Source: Gimesia sp. (GTDB lineage: Bacteria > Planctomycetota > Planctomycetia > Planctomycetales > Planctomycetaceae). Taken from it: a stretch of DNA of 64,000 bases. Shown here piece by piece: positions 44,970-57,300 of this stretch. The notes beneath the pieces were generated by a model that saw nothing but the letters and a program-made list of their open reading frames with translations, did not search any database and had not been told where the DNA came from. Position 1 is the first letter of the stretch; every line of letters begins with the position of its first letter. The position numbers were made by a program, and so were the translations under genes. The stretch is taken from the NCBI RefSeq assembly GCF_040219335.1, contig NZ_JAVJSQ010000004.1, forward strand, positions 248,001 to 312,000. Reading direction: 5' to 3'.

Positions 44970-47900
44970 TTAGTTGGTATTAGCAGGCTTTTTAACAGCA
45001 TCTGTTTTTTGAGTTTCGAGGGGCAGGGGAACCGCTTTGTCTCCGGACGACTTCTGAAATTCGTGCAGACGCTGCCGGTATCGTTTATACAATCGGGTCT
45101 GCTTGCTTTCTGGTGGCATGATTCGGCCTCCCACACAGACAGCTTTAATGTGTGAAGTCTGCTGCAAAGGTGAGCCGTCACTGATAATCAGATTGGCCAG
45201 TTTCCCTTTCGTCAGTGAACCAACCTGTTCTTCAATACCGAGAATCTCAGCCGCAGACAGGGTCACAGAACGCATCGCAGCCTCTTCAGGCAGACCGTAA
45301 GCAACAGCCATAGCAGCTTCAAAGGGAGTGTTCCGCGAGTTCCAGGCACTGTTAGAACGAATACAGAATGGCACTCCAGCATCATAAAGGCGAGCCGGAT
45401 TCGTATACGGAGCATCGAATGGATCGTAGCTTTCCTCAGGCCGATGCATGACCGGCCCGACAATGACTGGTACTTTTCTCTCTTTAAGCTCTTTGGTCAG
45501 TTTCCAGGCATCAGCGCCGCCTGCAATAATTATCTTGAGTTTCTGTTCCTCCGCAAAAAGCAGTGCTCCGGCAATTGCCTCTCGGGAATTGGCCTCTATC
45601 AACACTGGCTTTTTACCATCAAGATAAGGCAGTAAGGCCTCATACCGCGGATCTGTCACAGGACGCCGCGTTTCATCGGTTCTGGTTTGTGATTTCAGCT
45701 TCTGGTAGAGTCGCGCCTGTTTAAAAAATTCTTTGAGTTCATCCTGTCGTTCCTGCTTGGTTGACCAGTTGATCTGCAGTCCCGCTTCCAGTTGCATGAC
45801 CATCTCGGGAGCGGTCCAGCCGGCTGTCTGAATGATAGATGACTGTCCGGCGATCAGACCTGACTGGGGACAGACCAGCACAGTCGTAATCCCCCCCGCA
45901 CGAGCGACGGGAAACAGCTCGGAATCCGGATTGATGGCGACTCCCGTACGCAGATCAGGCTGTAAGTCACCACTTTCGGAATAATCCCGCGTCTCTTTAA
46001 CCTTATCAATCTCAGTCAACCCCAGGGTCGTTCCAGTATCGATCATCCCGGGATAGACGTGCAGCCCCTGCGCATCAACCTGCGGAAGCCCCTTGGGCAG
46101 CGGTTTTGCCGGGCCAACATATTCAATCTTCTGGTTGCGAATTATCAGTATACCACCGGGAATCGCTTCGCGATCAATCGGATGCAGAGTTGCTCCTGTG
46201 ATGGCGAATTCATCTACATTGGCAGCCGGTAGCTCAAGTGGCAGATCTTCCTGCTCAATAATTACTGTGCGGGAATGTGCCGACCGTTTTTCCGCGGCTT
46301 CAGACATCGCCGTCGGTTGATTTAAGCGATCAAAGTATACTTCACCTTCAATGATGGTCATTTCACAACGGGAATACGCATTCAATGGATGTCCATTAAA
46401 GATGGCAAAGTCCCCATCCTTTCCGATCTCGATTGAACCAATCTGTTGATCGAGCCCGAGTTCGCGAGCCGGATTGATAGTGATTGTCTGCAGGGCATCA
46501 CCGAAAGACAGGTTTCCATAGCGCACTGTTTTAGCCGCTTCCAGGTAAAGGTGCCGAATCAGTTCCCAGTCATCACTTTTGATTACGGTATTGATCCCGG
46601 CTTCATTGAGCAAAGCAGCGTTATGCGGAACGGCATCAAAGGCTTCAATTTTGTACGCCCACCAGTCAGAAAACGTACTGCAACTGGCGCCATGCGCCAG
46701 AATTTCCGGTGCAATCTTATACCCTTCCAACACATGCTGCAGCGACCAGACACGAACCCCCAAATTGGAAGCGACGCGGAGCAGCATCAGAATCTCATCT
46801 GCGCGGTAGCAATGGGAATGGATGAATTTTTCGTGGTTGACGATATCTGCCAACGCTTCAAGTCTCAGATCTCGCCGGGGATGGACCAGCTTTATATCAG
46901 GATCTGCTTTTTTCGCACGCTCATATTGCTGCCATTGGCGACGGTAGTCAACCGCTTCCAGAAACGCCCGCTGCAGCGTGGCTTCCACTCCCATCCGCGT
47001 ATTAGGGAAACGTGAAGTCCGAAATTTCACATTTTCTCCCAATGCAAATTTCACCCCCTGCGGTGCATCATGGATGATGTGTTCATGAGCGGTCTTGCCA
47101 TGCTTCAGCTTGACGACGGCATCCTGGCCTCCAATAACATTGGCAGAACCGTGGAACAGACGGGCAGTGGTCACTCCTCCGGCCAGAGCCCGATATTCGG
47201 AGGGATCAGCGGTATTCACCACATCTCGTACGCGGACTTCGGGCACGATCGATTGGGAAGATTCGTTGATCCCTTCGGTAATCATAATATGGCTATGTGT
47301 GTCGATGATACCCGGCATCACGTACATTCCAGTGACGTCGATTTCGGTCGTTCCCTCTGGCACTTTCAAATCAGTACCGATAGCGGCTACTTTTCCATTC
47401 TTTACGAGCACGGAGGCCTTAGAGAATGTCTTACCAGTGACGGTGATCACGGTGCCATTTTTGAGCAGCAGATTCCCACCTGTCGATGGATGACGACTGA
47501 TCCGGTCTGACTCCAGTTCCGTCTGAAACTGATGCCGACTGGTTTCTAAACCTTCAGGCGAAGCATGTTTCGGCTTTTCAGCAACAAGTACTTCTGATTC
47601 AACAGGAGAGAAATCCAGTTCGTCGCCCCCCATTCCTTCAAGGGAAAGTTGAATCGGATTATCCGGAGTAGATCCACTCTGTGGTGTTTTTCGAACGGCA
47701 CTCCAACTGGTTTCTGTTCCAAAAGCAGATTTTAGCTTTCCTGAAATTTTCTGGGGCTGTTTTTCAGCTCCCAAAGCCCCTTTGAACTGAAGCTCGATTG
47801 CGTGTTCTCCCGCACCAATGGCAACGGTGATTGTCAGCTTGTCCTTCTCTATTTTTCCTGCAGTGACTTTACCATTCCCTTTTTCACTGGAGAATGAGCC

Positions 47901-49421
47901 ACGCAACTCAGACCGGTCCTGAGCCAGTTTCAATTCACCAATTACTTTGCCTTGAGCGGACTCGATTTCGACCCCCCAGTCACCAGCCAGATCAACTGTG
48001 ACAGGCTGCTCTTTCATTTCGGTGGGTGTCTTTGTCGGCTCCTGTTTTTTTTCTTTCTCTTTTTCAGTGAAATCAAGCTTGAGACCATCCACAAACAGAT
48101 AGCGTACTTTCGAATCGTCCTCTTCCCAAGGGTGCGACATCACAACCAGATGTGCCAATTTTCCTTTTTCGATCGTCCCCAGTCGCTGATCAATTCCCAG
48201 AATTTTTGCTGCACCGACCGTCAGGCTGCGCAATGCTTCGTCTGACGAGAAGCCTGCTTTCACAGCAACTCTTAACTGGGGAACAACGTCAGAAATGTGT
48301 TGTTTCAGTTTCTCTGAGGTAAATGCAACGGGAATTCCATTTTCTACCAGTTGTGTCAGCCCCCGGATTCTTTGCTGCCAGAGTCTGATTTTCTCCTGCT
48401 GGACGCGCTGTGGTTCTGAAAATTCAGTTGTCAGTTTTTCCGATTTACTCTCTTCTTTGATTTTGGGTTTCTCTTCGAAGTCGAGTTTGCAGATAACTCC
48501 CTCTGAGTCTTTTTTGAGACGATCCAGACAGAGGTGGGCCTCCGCGGCACCAAGGATCACCGGTTTGATTTTGAGTTCCTGGCAAAAATCGAGCGCACGT
48601 AAAATCTGATCCCGCGAGTCGGCTGCAAACACCGGGATCTGTTTACCATGCAGTGTCTCCAGCAGAGCAACATAGGTAACATCGGTCGGTGGACGTTTTA
48701 CGAAGGCTTCCTTGTCCCGATAAATATCCCAGTGTTGTTCATAGTGACGTGTATCCAGAAACGACTGACGCAGATGTGCGACCGCCCCCATCAACGTAGT
48801 TGGGTATACATCTCCATTCGGTGCATAGAGACGAAATGAACCTAGAGTCGTTTCCAGCAGGGTCGCTTCTCTGACAGGCAATTCGCTGGTGGAGATCAGA
48901 GTTCCCTGACCACTGGCGATCTTACCCACTGGAAGTACATGGACTGCTGTGAAACCAGCCTTCTGATAATCAGAAAAGTTATTTTTCCTGGATGTGATAG
49001 CCCGATTCGCCAGGAACTCGGGACTGAGGTAATTTCGATTATCCGGACGGGTCGCTGCCAGAGCATAGCGGCCGAAGTCGACTTTGCGTTCCTCTGGCTT
49101 TGGAAGCTTAATGTCTTTATCAAGCAGTTCTGCGGATGCAGCATCTATGAATCCGGGATAGACCTGCATTCCCTGACAATCTACGACCTCTGCGTCTCCA
49201 GGTACAGTTAGATCAGCTCCAACGGCTTCGATCAATCCATCCCGTACCAGTACCGTGGCATTCTTGATTGTAGTACCAGGACGCGTCGTCACAGTGGCAT
49301 TCGTCAGCGCAAATACCTGCGGCTGAAAACCTGGTTGCCGTTGGACTTGAGCCTGTACGGGAATAACTAAACACAGCAGGCAGATGAAAAGCAGTCGTTT
49401 GAAGTATTTAAAATGTTGCAT
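44970..49421 (-). CDS. Triple amidohydrolase-module secreted protein
   Basis: A 1483-residue exported protein. The start at ATG 49421 gives MQHFKYFKRLLFICLLCLVIPVQA, a signal peptide; the frame extends to 49454. Three amidohydrolase/imidazolonepropionase-like modules follow, at roughly 25-460, 645-1080 and 1095-1450, each opening with an NATV/NGTV/GATL beta strand and a PGxID segment. Only the middle module has the metal motif, HSH near residue 709 (GIIDTHSHIM), and it also has candidate ligands in FIHSHCYRADE and TVIKSDDWE. The equivalent places in modules 1 and 3 read IDAASA and IDTGTT, so they are probably not metal-active. A separate beta-rich segment lies between modules 1 and 2 (about 475-590). 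Substrate unknown. Confidence 0.85.
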   Translation of the reverse strand: MQHFKYFKRLLFICLLCLVIPVQAQVQRQPGFQPQVFALTNATVTTRPGTTIKNATVLVRDGLIEAVGADLTVPGDAEVVDCQGMQVYPGFIDAASAELLDKDIKLPKPEERKVDFGRYALAATRPDNRNYLSPEFLANRAITSRKNNFSDYQKAGFTAVHVLPVGKIASGQGTLISTSELPVREATLLETTLGSFRLYAPNGDVYPTTLMGAVAHLRQSFLDTRHYEQHWDIYRDKEAFVKRPPTDVTYVALLETLHGKQIPVFAADSRDQILRALDFCQELKIKPVILGAAEAHLCLDRLKKDSEGVICKLDFEEKPKIKEESKSEKLTTEFSEPQRVQQEKIRLWQQRIRGLTQLVENGIPVAFTSEKLKQHISDVVPQLRVAVKAGFSSDEALRSLTVGAAKILGIDQRLGTIEKGKLAHLVVMSHPWEEDDSKVRYLFVDGLKLDFTEKEKEKKQEPTKTPTEMKEQPVTVDLAGDWGVEIESAQGKVIGELKLAQDRSELRGSFSSEKGNGKVTAGKIEKDKLTITVAIGAGEHAIELQFKGALGAEKQPQKISGKLKSAFGTETSWSAVRKTPQSGSTPDNPIQLSLEGMGGDELDFSPVESEVLVAEKPKHASPEGLETSRHQFQTELESDRISRHPSTGGNLLLKNGTVITVTGKTFSKASVLVKNGKVAAIGTDLKVPEGTTEIDVTGMYVMPGIIDTHSHIMITEGINESSQSIVPEVRVRDVVNTADPSEYRALAGGVTTARLFHGSANVIGGQDAVVKLKHGKTAHEHIIHDAPQGVKFALGENVKFRTSRFPNTRMGVEATLQRAFLEAVDYRRQWQQYERAKKADPDIKLVHPRRDLRLEALADIVNHEKFIHSHCYRADEILMLLRVASNLGVRVWSLQHVLEGYKIAPEILAHGASCSTFSDWWAYKIEAFDAVPHNAALLNEAGINTVIKSDDWELIRHLYLEAAKTVRYGNLSFGDALQTITINPARELGLDQQIGSIEIGKDGDFAIFNGHPLNAYSRCEMTIIEGEVYFDRLNQPTAMSEAAEKRSAHSRTVIIEQEDLPLELPAANVDEFAITGATLHPIDREAIPGGILIIRNQKIEYVGPAKPLPKGLPQVDAQGLHVYPGMIDTGTTLGLTEIDKVKETRDYSESGDLQPDLRTGVAINPDSELFPVARAGGITTVLVCPQSGLIAGQSSIIQTAGWTAPEMVMQLEAGLQINWSTKQERQDELKEFFKQARLYQKLKSQTRTDETRRPVTDPRYEALLPYLDGKKPVLIEANSREAIAGALLFAEEQKLKIIIAGGADAWKLTKELKERKVPVIVGPVMHRPEESYDPFDAPYTNPARLYDAGVPFCIRSNSAWNSRNTPFEAAMAVAYGLPEEAAMRSVTLSAAEILGIEEQVGSLTKGKLANLIISDGSPLQQTSHIKAVCVGGRIMPPESKQTRLYKRYRQRLHEFQKSSGDKAVPLPLETQKTDAVKKPANTN

Positions 49422-49580
49422 GTCGGTTCCATAAAGTGAAAGCAGGCAAGACACACAGCGGAGCTGTTCTTAATAGAGCTTTCAATGTAGCAGGCAGGTG
49501 GGCTGCTGAGAATAGGGAAACCCTGCTGATCAGGCAGGAAAACCCGTAAATTCACTCGTGGCTCAGGGCACTACTGAAAC

Positions 49581-51071
49581 TCACGGCTTCATTTTCTGGG
49601 GAAACAGTCGTTTTTCTCGCACTTGCTCATAGTCTGAAGTATCCCAGACCGGACCTTCCTTTTGAACGGCAGCATACTTTTCAATCAGCTTTTCTTTCAG
49701 TTCCTTCAAGCGATCCTGTTCCTGCCAGGCCAGATTATGCTGCTCGCTGATATCCTGCTTCAGATTATAAATCTCGAATTTGGTCAGCTTTGCATTTTTG
49801 ATGAACTGTTGTGAAATTGAGTTCACATTGTTCCCCAAAGGCAATATCCCCTCAGGTCCACTCCAATGGGCCACTACTTTCCAGTCTCCATCACGCATCG
49901 CAACTCGGGGAGTGCTGTTCGCACGATAGTAGTTCCAGAAGAGAGGCGTTGTTCTTTGAATCTGTTTTCCAGAAAACAGGGGTAGCAGATTCGTTCCATC
50001 CAGTGGCCGTTCGTCGGGGATTGGAGCGGCAGCCATGGCGCACAGGGTAGGTAACAAATCCACGCTGCAGATGGGAGTCGTATTCTCCTGCCCGGGTGTG
50101 ATACGACCAGGCCAGCGCAGAATGCCAGGGACCCGGATTCCTCCCTCATAGATGTGCAATTTCATCCCCCGAAGAACGCCCGGCGATCCCCAGGATCGAC
50201 GTGATCCTTTGCCATAGCGGTTTAAAGTTTCGGGACCATTGTCAGACGTAAAGAAGACAAAAGTGTTCTCCGTGATTTGCTGTTCGTCCAGTGTTTTCAT
50301 CAAGCGGCCCACAGCAGCGTCCATATTGGCCACATTGGCAAAATACTGAGCCTGATCCTCATAGATGCTTCGATTGAGATACAGTTTGACCAATTGGGGA
50401 GGAGATGCAACCCGCTCATGCGGCTCATGAAAACAGACATGCAGGAAGAACGGTTTCTTTTTGTCACGCTTCTCTGTTAACCACTGAATACCCTCGTCCG
50501 CCACAATCTGGCAGGAGAAACCTTCGATTTCTCCGACAGGCTCCCCATTCCTGACGAAATTAACCGGATTTTCGTGAGTAGGTATCGCATTATTCTGGGT
50601 ACTGAACCAGTGCCTGAAACCATGATCGCCCGGCTGAGGTTGTTTGCTGGAATTGAACAGTCCATTACAGTGCCACTTCCCGACATGTGCCGTGTCGTAT
50701 CCCGCCTGCTGGAGCAGTTGGGCAATAGTGGTCTCTTCGCGTTTAAGATGCATCGGATGCCCCTCTGGAATCCAGTCATATACCCCGAGTCGATTCGGGG
50801 TTCGCCCTGTCAGTAATCCTGCACGGGAAGGGGAACAGACCGGGGCACTGGCATAGCAGTCCGTTAGCCGCATTCCCTGTGATGCCAACTGGTTCAAGTG
50901 TGGCGTTTTGATGTGCGGGTGACCGTAGCACTCCAAATCACCATACCCAAGGTCATCGCAGAGAATGATGAGAATATTCGGTTTTGGGTCCTGTTGTTTT
51001 TCTGCGGCCTGAACCCGATTACTGAAGAGGGAGAATGCCAGAATTAAGAGTGAGATGCTTTTTAATTTCAT
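49581..51071 (-). CDS. Secreted sulfatase
   Basis: A 496-residue type I sulfatase starting at ATG 51071 (MKLKSISLLILAFSLFSNRVQA), which gives a signal peptide; a longer frame to 51164 adds residues with no match. The formylglycine motif is CSPSR with Cys79, the canonical CxPSR form, unlike the CxPTR of the other sulfatase in the window. Metal-site segments are ILCDDLGYGD near residue 38 and FFTSDNGPE. The chain lacks the extra C-terminal domain seen in the first sulfatase. It is divergent from the 2216-residue ThuA/cytochrome gene (294 bases between starts), which suggests shared control of polysaccharide use. Confidence 0.9.
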   Translation of the reverse strand: MKLKSISLLILAFSLFSNRVQAAEKQQDPKPNILIILCDDLGYGDLECYGHPHIKTPHLNQLASQGMRLTDCYASAPVCSPSRAGLLTGRTPNRLGVYDWIPEGHPMHLKREETTIAQLLQQAGYDTAHVGKWHCNGLFNSSKQPQPGDHGFRHWFSTQNNAIPTHENPVNFVRNGEPVGEIEGFSCQIVADEGIQWLTEKRDKKKPFFLHVCFHEPHERVASPPQLVKLYLNRSIYEDQAQYFANVANMDAAVGRLMKTLDEQQITENTFVFFTSDNGPETLNRYGKGSRRSWGSPGVLRGMKLHIYEGGIRVPGILRWPGRITPGQENTTPICSVDLLPTLCAMAAAPIPDERPLDGTNLLPLFSGKQIQRTTPLFWNYYRANSTPRVAMRDGDWKVVAHWSGPEGILPLGNNVNSISQQFIKNAKLTKFEIYNLKQDISEQHNLAWQEQDRLKELKEKLIEKYAAVQKEGPVWDTSDYEQVREKRLFPQKMKP

Positions 51072-51365
51072 ACTGCTCAACCTGTATGGTAATATGGATT
51101 CAGATAAATTTGGCCCAGAGTAGCTTTGCAAGGCTATCATGTACGATCCCCAAACCTCTCGCAATTCCGAACTTCAGGAATGTCAGTGCTGAAACAGGAA
51201 AACAATTCCAGAGAGGTACGAATAATCTTCTCCTGTAACGAAAGTCTTTTCCATAACTTCGCTGTAGAATTTGGGATAGTTCCATGAACGTCACCCGATA
51301 ATTTCTGGCACTTGTCCCGCATGGGATTGCCAGGGCCAGCTTAGAAAACCAGAGGAACAGTTATC

Positions 51366-54300
51366 GTGACCTGTTATCGAGCACTCATTCTCACTTTCTG
51401 CGTATGTCTGTTTTCCAGTTCGACCATTGCCGAAGCCACTGAGTCACTGGTGGAAAAAACTCACAAGAAGAAAGTGGTCCTGATCGCCGGCCCCAAAAGC
51501 CATGGGCCCGTGGGAAATGGAATCCACGACTATCCCTGGTCGGTCAAGTTACTCAAAGTCATGTTGGACAATTCCAATATACAGGATCAGGTTCGTGTTG
51601 AGTATCATCTTGATGGCTGGCCTGAAAATCCCGCCACTCTGAATGACGCAGACACCATCATGGTCATTTCCGATGGCCGGGACGGTGAGAAATTTACCGA
51701 AGCCCCTCACTTTGCAAACCACGAGCACCTGCAGCAGATTCAGAGACAGATCGACCGAGGTTGTGGCTTTCTGACCTTTCATTTCTCGACATTCGCACCG
51801 GACCAGTACTCAAAACAGATCCAAAACTGGTCAGGGGGCTATTTTGACTGGGAGGAGAACGGGGTCCGTAAATGGTATTCTGCCATTAAAACCTTGCAAG
51901 CCCCCGTCGTACTTTCTCATGCAGAGCATCCAATCTGTCGTGGAGTCAAGCCGTTTGAAATGCGCGAGGAGTTTTACTTCAATCTCCGGTTTCAGCAGAA
52001 TGACCCGCGACTGACACCGCTGATGGAAGTTCCGGCCCTGCAAGGCAGAGCAGAGCAGGGGAATGTCGTCGCCTGGGCAAAAGAACGTGAAAATGGAGGA
52101 CGTGGTTTCGGGACCACCTGCGGCCACTTTTATGATAACTGGCAGAACGCTGCGTTTCGCAAATTCATTCTCAACGCGATTGCCTGGACAGCGCAAGCAT
52201 CAGTCCCGGCACAGGGTGTCGAAGCACGCTATTATACGCATGCGGAAATCACCTCGGCCCTCACAGGAATCGAGGGGACAACACCTGCGTTTGTGGATGA
52301 TCGCCCGATTCGCGTGTTGATGTTCGCAGGCAATGAAGCGCACACCTGGCATAACTGGAAAAAAACAACTCCTGCGATTAAACAACTACTGGAGCGGGAC
52401 CCTCGTATCAAGGTCGATGTCTCAAATGACATTGAAGATCTCTCACAAAAGCCTCTGCAAGACTACCAGGTCATCATTCAAAACTATACGAACTGGCACG
52501 ACGGAACCCCATTAAGTGAGGCGTCGCGAACCGCCTTTATGAATTACCTCCAGAAAGGAGGGGGGCTGGTCCTGATTCACTTCTCCAACGGCGCCTTTCA
52601 TTTCTCACTGCCCAAAGCGGGAGAATCTGACTGGCCGGAGTATCGTAAAATCGTCAGGCGGGTCTGGAACCATGACGGAAAAGGGGAACAGAAAAGCGGC
52701 CACGATGCGTTCGGAAATTTTGAAGTGCTGATCACCGATGACTCTCACCCGCTGACGCACAATCTGCAGAAATTCCCCGTAACCGACGAACTCTATTTTC
52801 GACAGGCTGGCACGGAGCCCGTTGAACCTATCATTTCGGCCAAATCTAAGGTAACCGGAAAACGTGAGCCGCTGGCCTGGACCTATCACTACGGCAAGGG
52901 ACGCATTTTCCAGACACTGCTGGGGCACAGTGAAAAAACGTACGACACCTTCGAAGCTTGTGAAATCCTGAGACGGGCGACAGCCTGGGCAGCGGGGAGA
53001 GACATACACGAACTCGAACGTCCCCCGAAAAAACCAACCAGCCCCAAAACAATCTCACTGATTGGTAAGGGTAAGTGGGGAAAGGCACTCAATACCAATG
53101 CAGGTTCGATCTCCATTCCCGCTAAAACAATTCATAAATCGAAACATCTGAGTGCTGACTGTTGGGTCAAGTTGAATTCGAAATCAGGATTTAATGTCTT
53201 CCTCGCCTCCAGCAAGAAGAGCAACCCGGCCCACTGGGAGATGTATTCTTATGCCCGCAGCGGTTTCTTTAGCGTGTATCTCCCGGGGCAGGGAGGTGAA
53301 TACAAAACCAGGATTAATATCTGTGATCAGAAGTGGCATTACGTGGGCATGATCCTGGAACCTGACCGGATTCAACTGTTTGTCGATGGTAAACGAGAAC
53401 TCGAAGCTTCACTTCCTGCTCCAAAACAAACAGAGATCGCCTCGGGGAATCTTCGGATCGGCGGCCTGGTGGAGAAGTCAATCTTTAGTGACGGCCTGCT
53501 GGATGAATTACGGATTACCAAAGGGGCGCGTGATTTCACACAGGTGCCCCCCAAACCTCTCGAAATAGATGCCGAAACTCTGATTCTGATCTCATTTGAT
53601 GAGATCGGCAAAGACTTAAGCACACTTGAAAAAGCCTCAGGTAAGCTCATTCCTCTGGAAACCAGAACTCAGGTTTCTCAAAAGGCACCAGTTAAAAAAA
53701 AAGAAGCCCGTGATCACTGGGGCAAAGAATCGGTCGGCTTTGAACAGCCAGTCCAGGCGACTGAGGACAACCGCTGGCAACAGACAGACATAGGTAACTG
53801 GCTGGCCAGTATTGTCCCTCTCCCTTCAGGTCCCGTTAAGAAGGGACTCTCAATCCGGGTCGGTAACCAGCAGACAGGGACCGCCTGTTATGATACCAGG
53901 CATTGTAAACTGCGTGGTATCTGGACAGGGGGCTTCCTCAAACCATATCCGGAGCGTTTCGGACTGATCCGGGCCCCGGCTCCGGAAGGAACGATTCACT
54001 TTTCGACGCAGGAGGGTCCCGGCTGGAGTCCAGAATACCCCTGTCGTTTTCTCGGCTCACACGTCAATCGGGACCATGTCACGCTCGAATATCAAATCGG
54101 TGAGACGACTGTTTACGAGTCCCCCTGGCTGCAGAAGAATCAAGGCACCCATTGTTTTACCCGGTCATTTGAAATCGGGCCGGGTAACCAAAGTCTGCAA
54201 CTGCACATTGCGGACGCCAGTCAGGTGAAAACAGTACCTGGCGGCAGCCGGCTGTTTATTTCCAAGGATCCTCAGTCTCCCTTTACCATTCGATGTGACG

Positions 54301-57300
54301 GTTGGGACCAAATCCAGCCCCGAATCATCGACAATGCAAAAACGCAAACTGCGGTCTTTGAAATTCCACCCCGGAAATCTACACAGCATTTCACCATCTT
54401 CTATCAAATCAATACTGCTCAGGATACTCAGCAGAAGTACCCCACTCCCAGTCTGACTTCGTGTTCCTTACAGCCACTGCTCATCCCGGGGCCGTCCCGA
54501 TGGAATGAACTCCTGAGAACCCAAGGGGTGGTCAGCACGGATGACGCTCCCTATGTCGTGGACACTATTTCCATCCCCTTTGAAAATCCTTATCGGGCAC
54601 TCTTTTTCATCAGTGGTCACGACTTCCTGGATAATGGGGACCTGGCTGTTGCCACCGTACATGGGGATGTCTGGCTGGTGAAGGGGATCGCCCACGACCT
54701 GAAAAACCTGAAGTGGAAACGATTCGCCACCGGACTGTTTCAGCCCCTGGGGCTCAAAGTTGTCCAGAATAAAATTCATGTGCTGGGACGGGATCAGATT
54801 ACGATCCTGCACGATCAGAATCTGGATGACGAGGCAGACTTCTATGAATGCTTTCACAATCAGTACTCCACATCGCCCGGAGGCCATGATTACGTCACCT
54901 GCCTGGAGACCGACTCTTTCGGCAATTTTTATTTCATGCATGCCCAACAGGGAGCGATGCAGGTTTCTTCGAATGGCCGCCAGTTGAATAGTATCGCCTC
55001 CGGCTTCCGTAATCCTAACGGGATGGGAATCGGGCCCGGCAATATCATCACAGCCTCTCACCAGGAAGGTAACTGGACTCCCGCCTCAAACATCACCGAA
55101 ATCAGTCCAGGGGGATACTACGGATATGGCGGCCCACGTATCACGTCAGAACGTCCGCTGGGCTACGATCAGCCGTTATGCTGGATCCCTCGCCTGCAGG
55201 ACAATTCGAGCGGCGGCCAGGTCTGGGTCACCAGTCGTGAGTGGGGGCCTCTCCAAAACCAGTTGCTGCACCTTTCTTATGGTCAGAGCAAACTCATGCT
55301 GACACTTCGAGAGGTAATCCAGGGGCAATCCCAGGGGGGCACTTTAATCCTCCCTTTGAATTTTGATTCAGGCGTTATGCGGGGACGATTCAGCCCCCGG
55401 GATGGCCAACTCTATGTCAGCGGAATGAAAGGCTGGGTGACCAATGCGGTACAAGATGGCTGCCTGCAGCGCGTGCGTTACACGGGTCAGCCTGTCGATC
55501 TCCCTGTCGCTGTCAAAACGATGCAGAACGGGATCTCTCTGACATTTTCAAATGCACTGGAACGTAATACAGCAGAGAATCCGGACAACTATGCAATTCA
55601 GCAGTGGAATTACCTCTGGTCTCAAAATTACGGTTCCCCGGAATACCGAGTCTCCGCCCCACAGGTTGAAGGGCGGGATGAAGTGGAAGTACTTTCTGCG
55701 ACTTTGCTGCCCGATCAGCGGACTGTCTTCCTCGAACTCCAGTCCGTCAAACCAGTAATGCAGATGGGTATCTCTTACCATCTTACTTCACAGACAGGCA
55801 CAGACCTGAAACAAACTTATTATCATACAATCAACAACGTATCCACACAGAAAATGGATTCGGAGAAGCTGACTCGTCGTAAGAAAATGCGATTGCTGAC
55901 ACTCACGCAGCGCCAGCAGTTGAAACCAGGTATTCTCTGGAAATTCCACCAGGAGAATGCCACATCAGAGATAAACGAAGACGCACGCTCATCCCGCATG
56001 CTGGCCCTATCAGTCAATGAGAACGAACCGGTCACCCCTTTTCTTAAACCCGGAACATTCTCAGCCACAGCGGAAGGTTTGCTGCAGGTCCCCCTGTCCG
56101 GAAAGTACTATTTCAGTATGGAAGGCAGTGGGAATTGTCGCATGGTAATCAATCAGAAACCTGTTCTGAAAGCAGAAGGAGTTGACCTTAAACAAGCCCC
56201 ACCCGCTGCAGTCACATTGGAAAAAGGCTATAACCAGATTCACCTGGATTACCAGAGTCCGTCAGACGGAACCGCCCATTTACGAATTCTCTGGCAGGGT
56301 TCTCAGTTTGCCACCGAACCCGTGCCTCCCACGATTCTAACTCATTTGAGCGATGATCGGCTGCTGCAGAAAATGCGACAGATCAGGGCAGGGCGGGCGT
56401 TATTCGCAGAATTCAAATGTCATACCTGTCACGGGGTTAACCAGAAAAACCCAACTGTCTTTACCTTTGATTCCGAGCAGTTGTCGTCAGTGCAATCTGT
56501 GTCGAGGATGCCTGAACTTAACCAGTCTCCTCCCGACCTTGATAATATCGGAAACCGGATCAGTAAACGCTGGCTATTTCACTGGCTACGTAACCCCCAC
56601 AGCTTGAAACCAGATACCCGCATGCCTCACCTGTTAGGCCCTCAAGATTCAAAACAGACGATTCAGCAGGCAGCAGACCTAACTGCCTGGTTTGTGTCGC
56701 GGGCTACTAAACCTGTTCGTTCCGAACCCGGGTTGCCCCTGAACTCGGACGCTTCAGGCCCTGAGCAGTTAGTAGAATCAGGCGCGAAACGCTTCGAGGA
56801 ACTGGGGTGTATCAACTGCCATCACTTCAATACAGATAACCCCCAAGCCGACGAATACCAGAGACACTCTCTGGCATTAATCAAACGAAAATTCAGTCAC
56901 TCACAGCTGGCTCGTTTTTTAGAGTTACCACATCTCCACCACCCCTGGAGCAGGATGCCAGACTTTAGATTATCACCAATTGAGTCAGCAGAATTATCGG
57001 CTTTTCTGATCGAGCGTTCGGAAGGCAAAATCCCGAGCGCCATGATCCCTCCGGCTGGATCGGCACAACGGGGACAAAAACTATACTATGAGACGCTGGG
57101 CTGTGCCCGCTGCCACGGCTCCCTGCAGGGAGATGATCAGCCACTCACCCTCAAACGCTCTGTGTTGACCAGCCAGCCAACTGTGAATGGCTGTCTGTCA
57201 AAACAGAATGAAATCGCTCCTGGAATCCCCAAATTCAGTCTCACTTCAGTTGAAAAAGAGTCAATCCAAGCCTTCCTGCAATTTGGAACTGAATCCTTAC

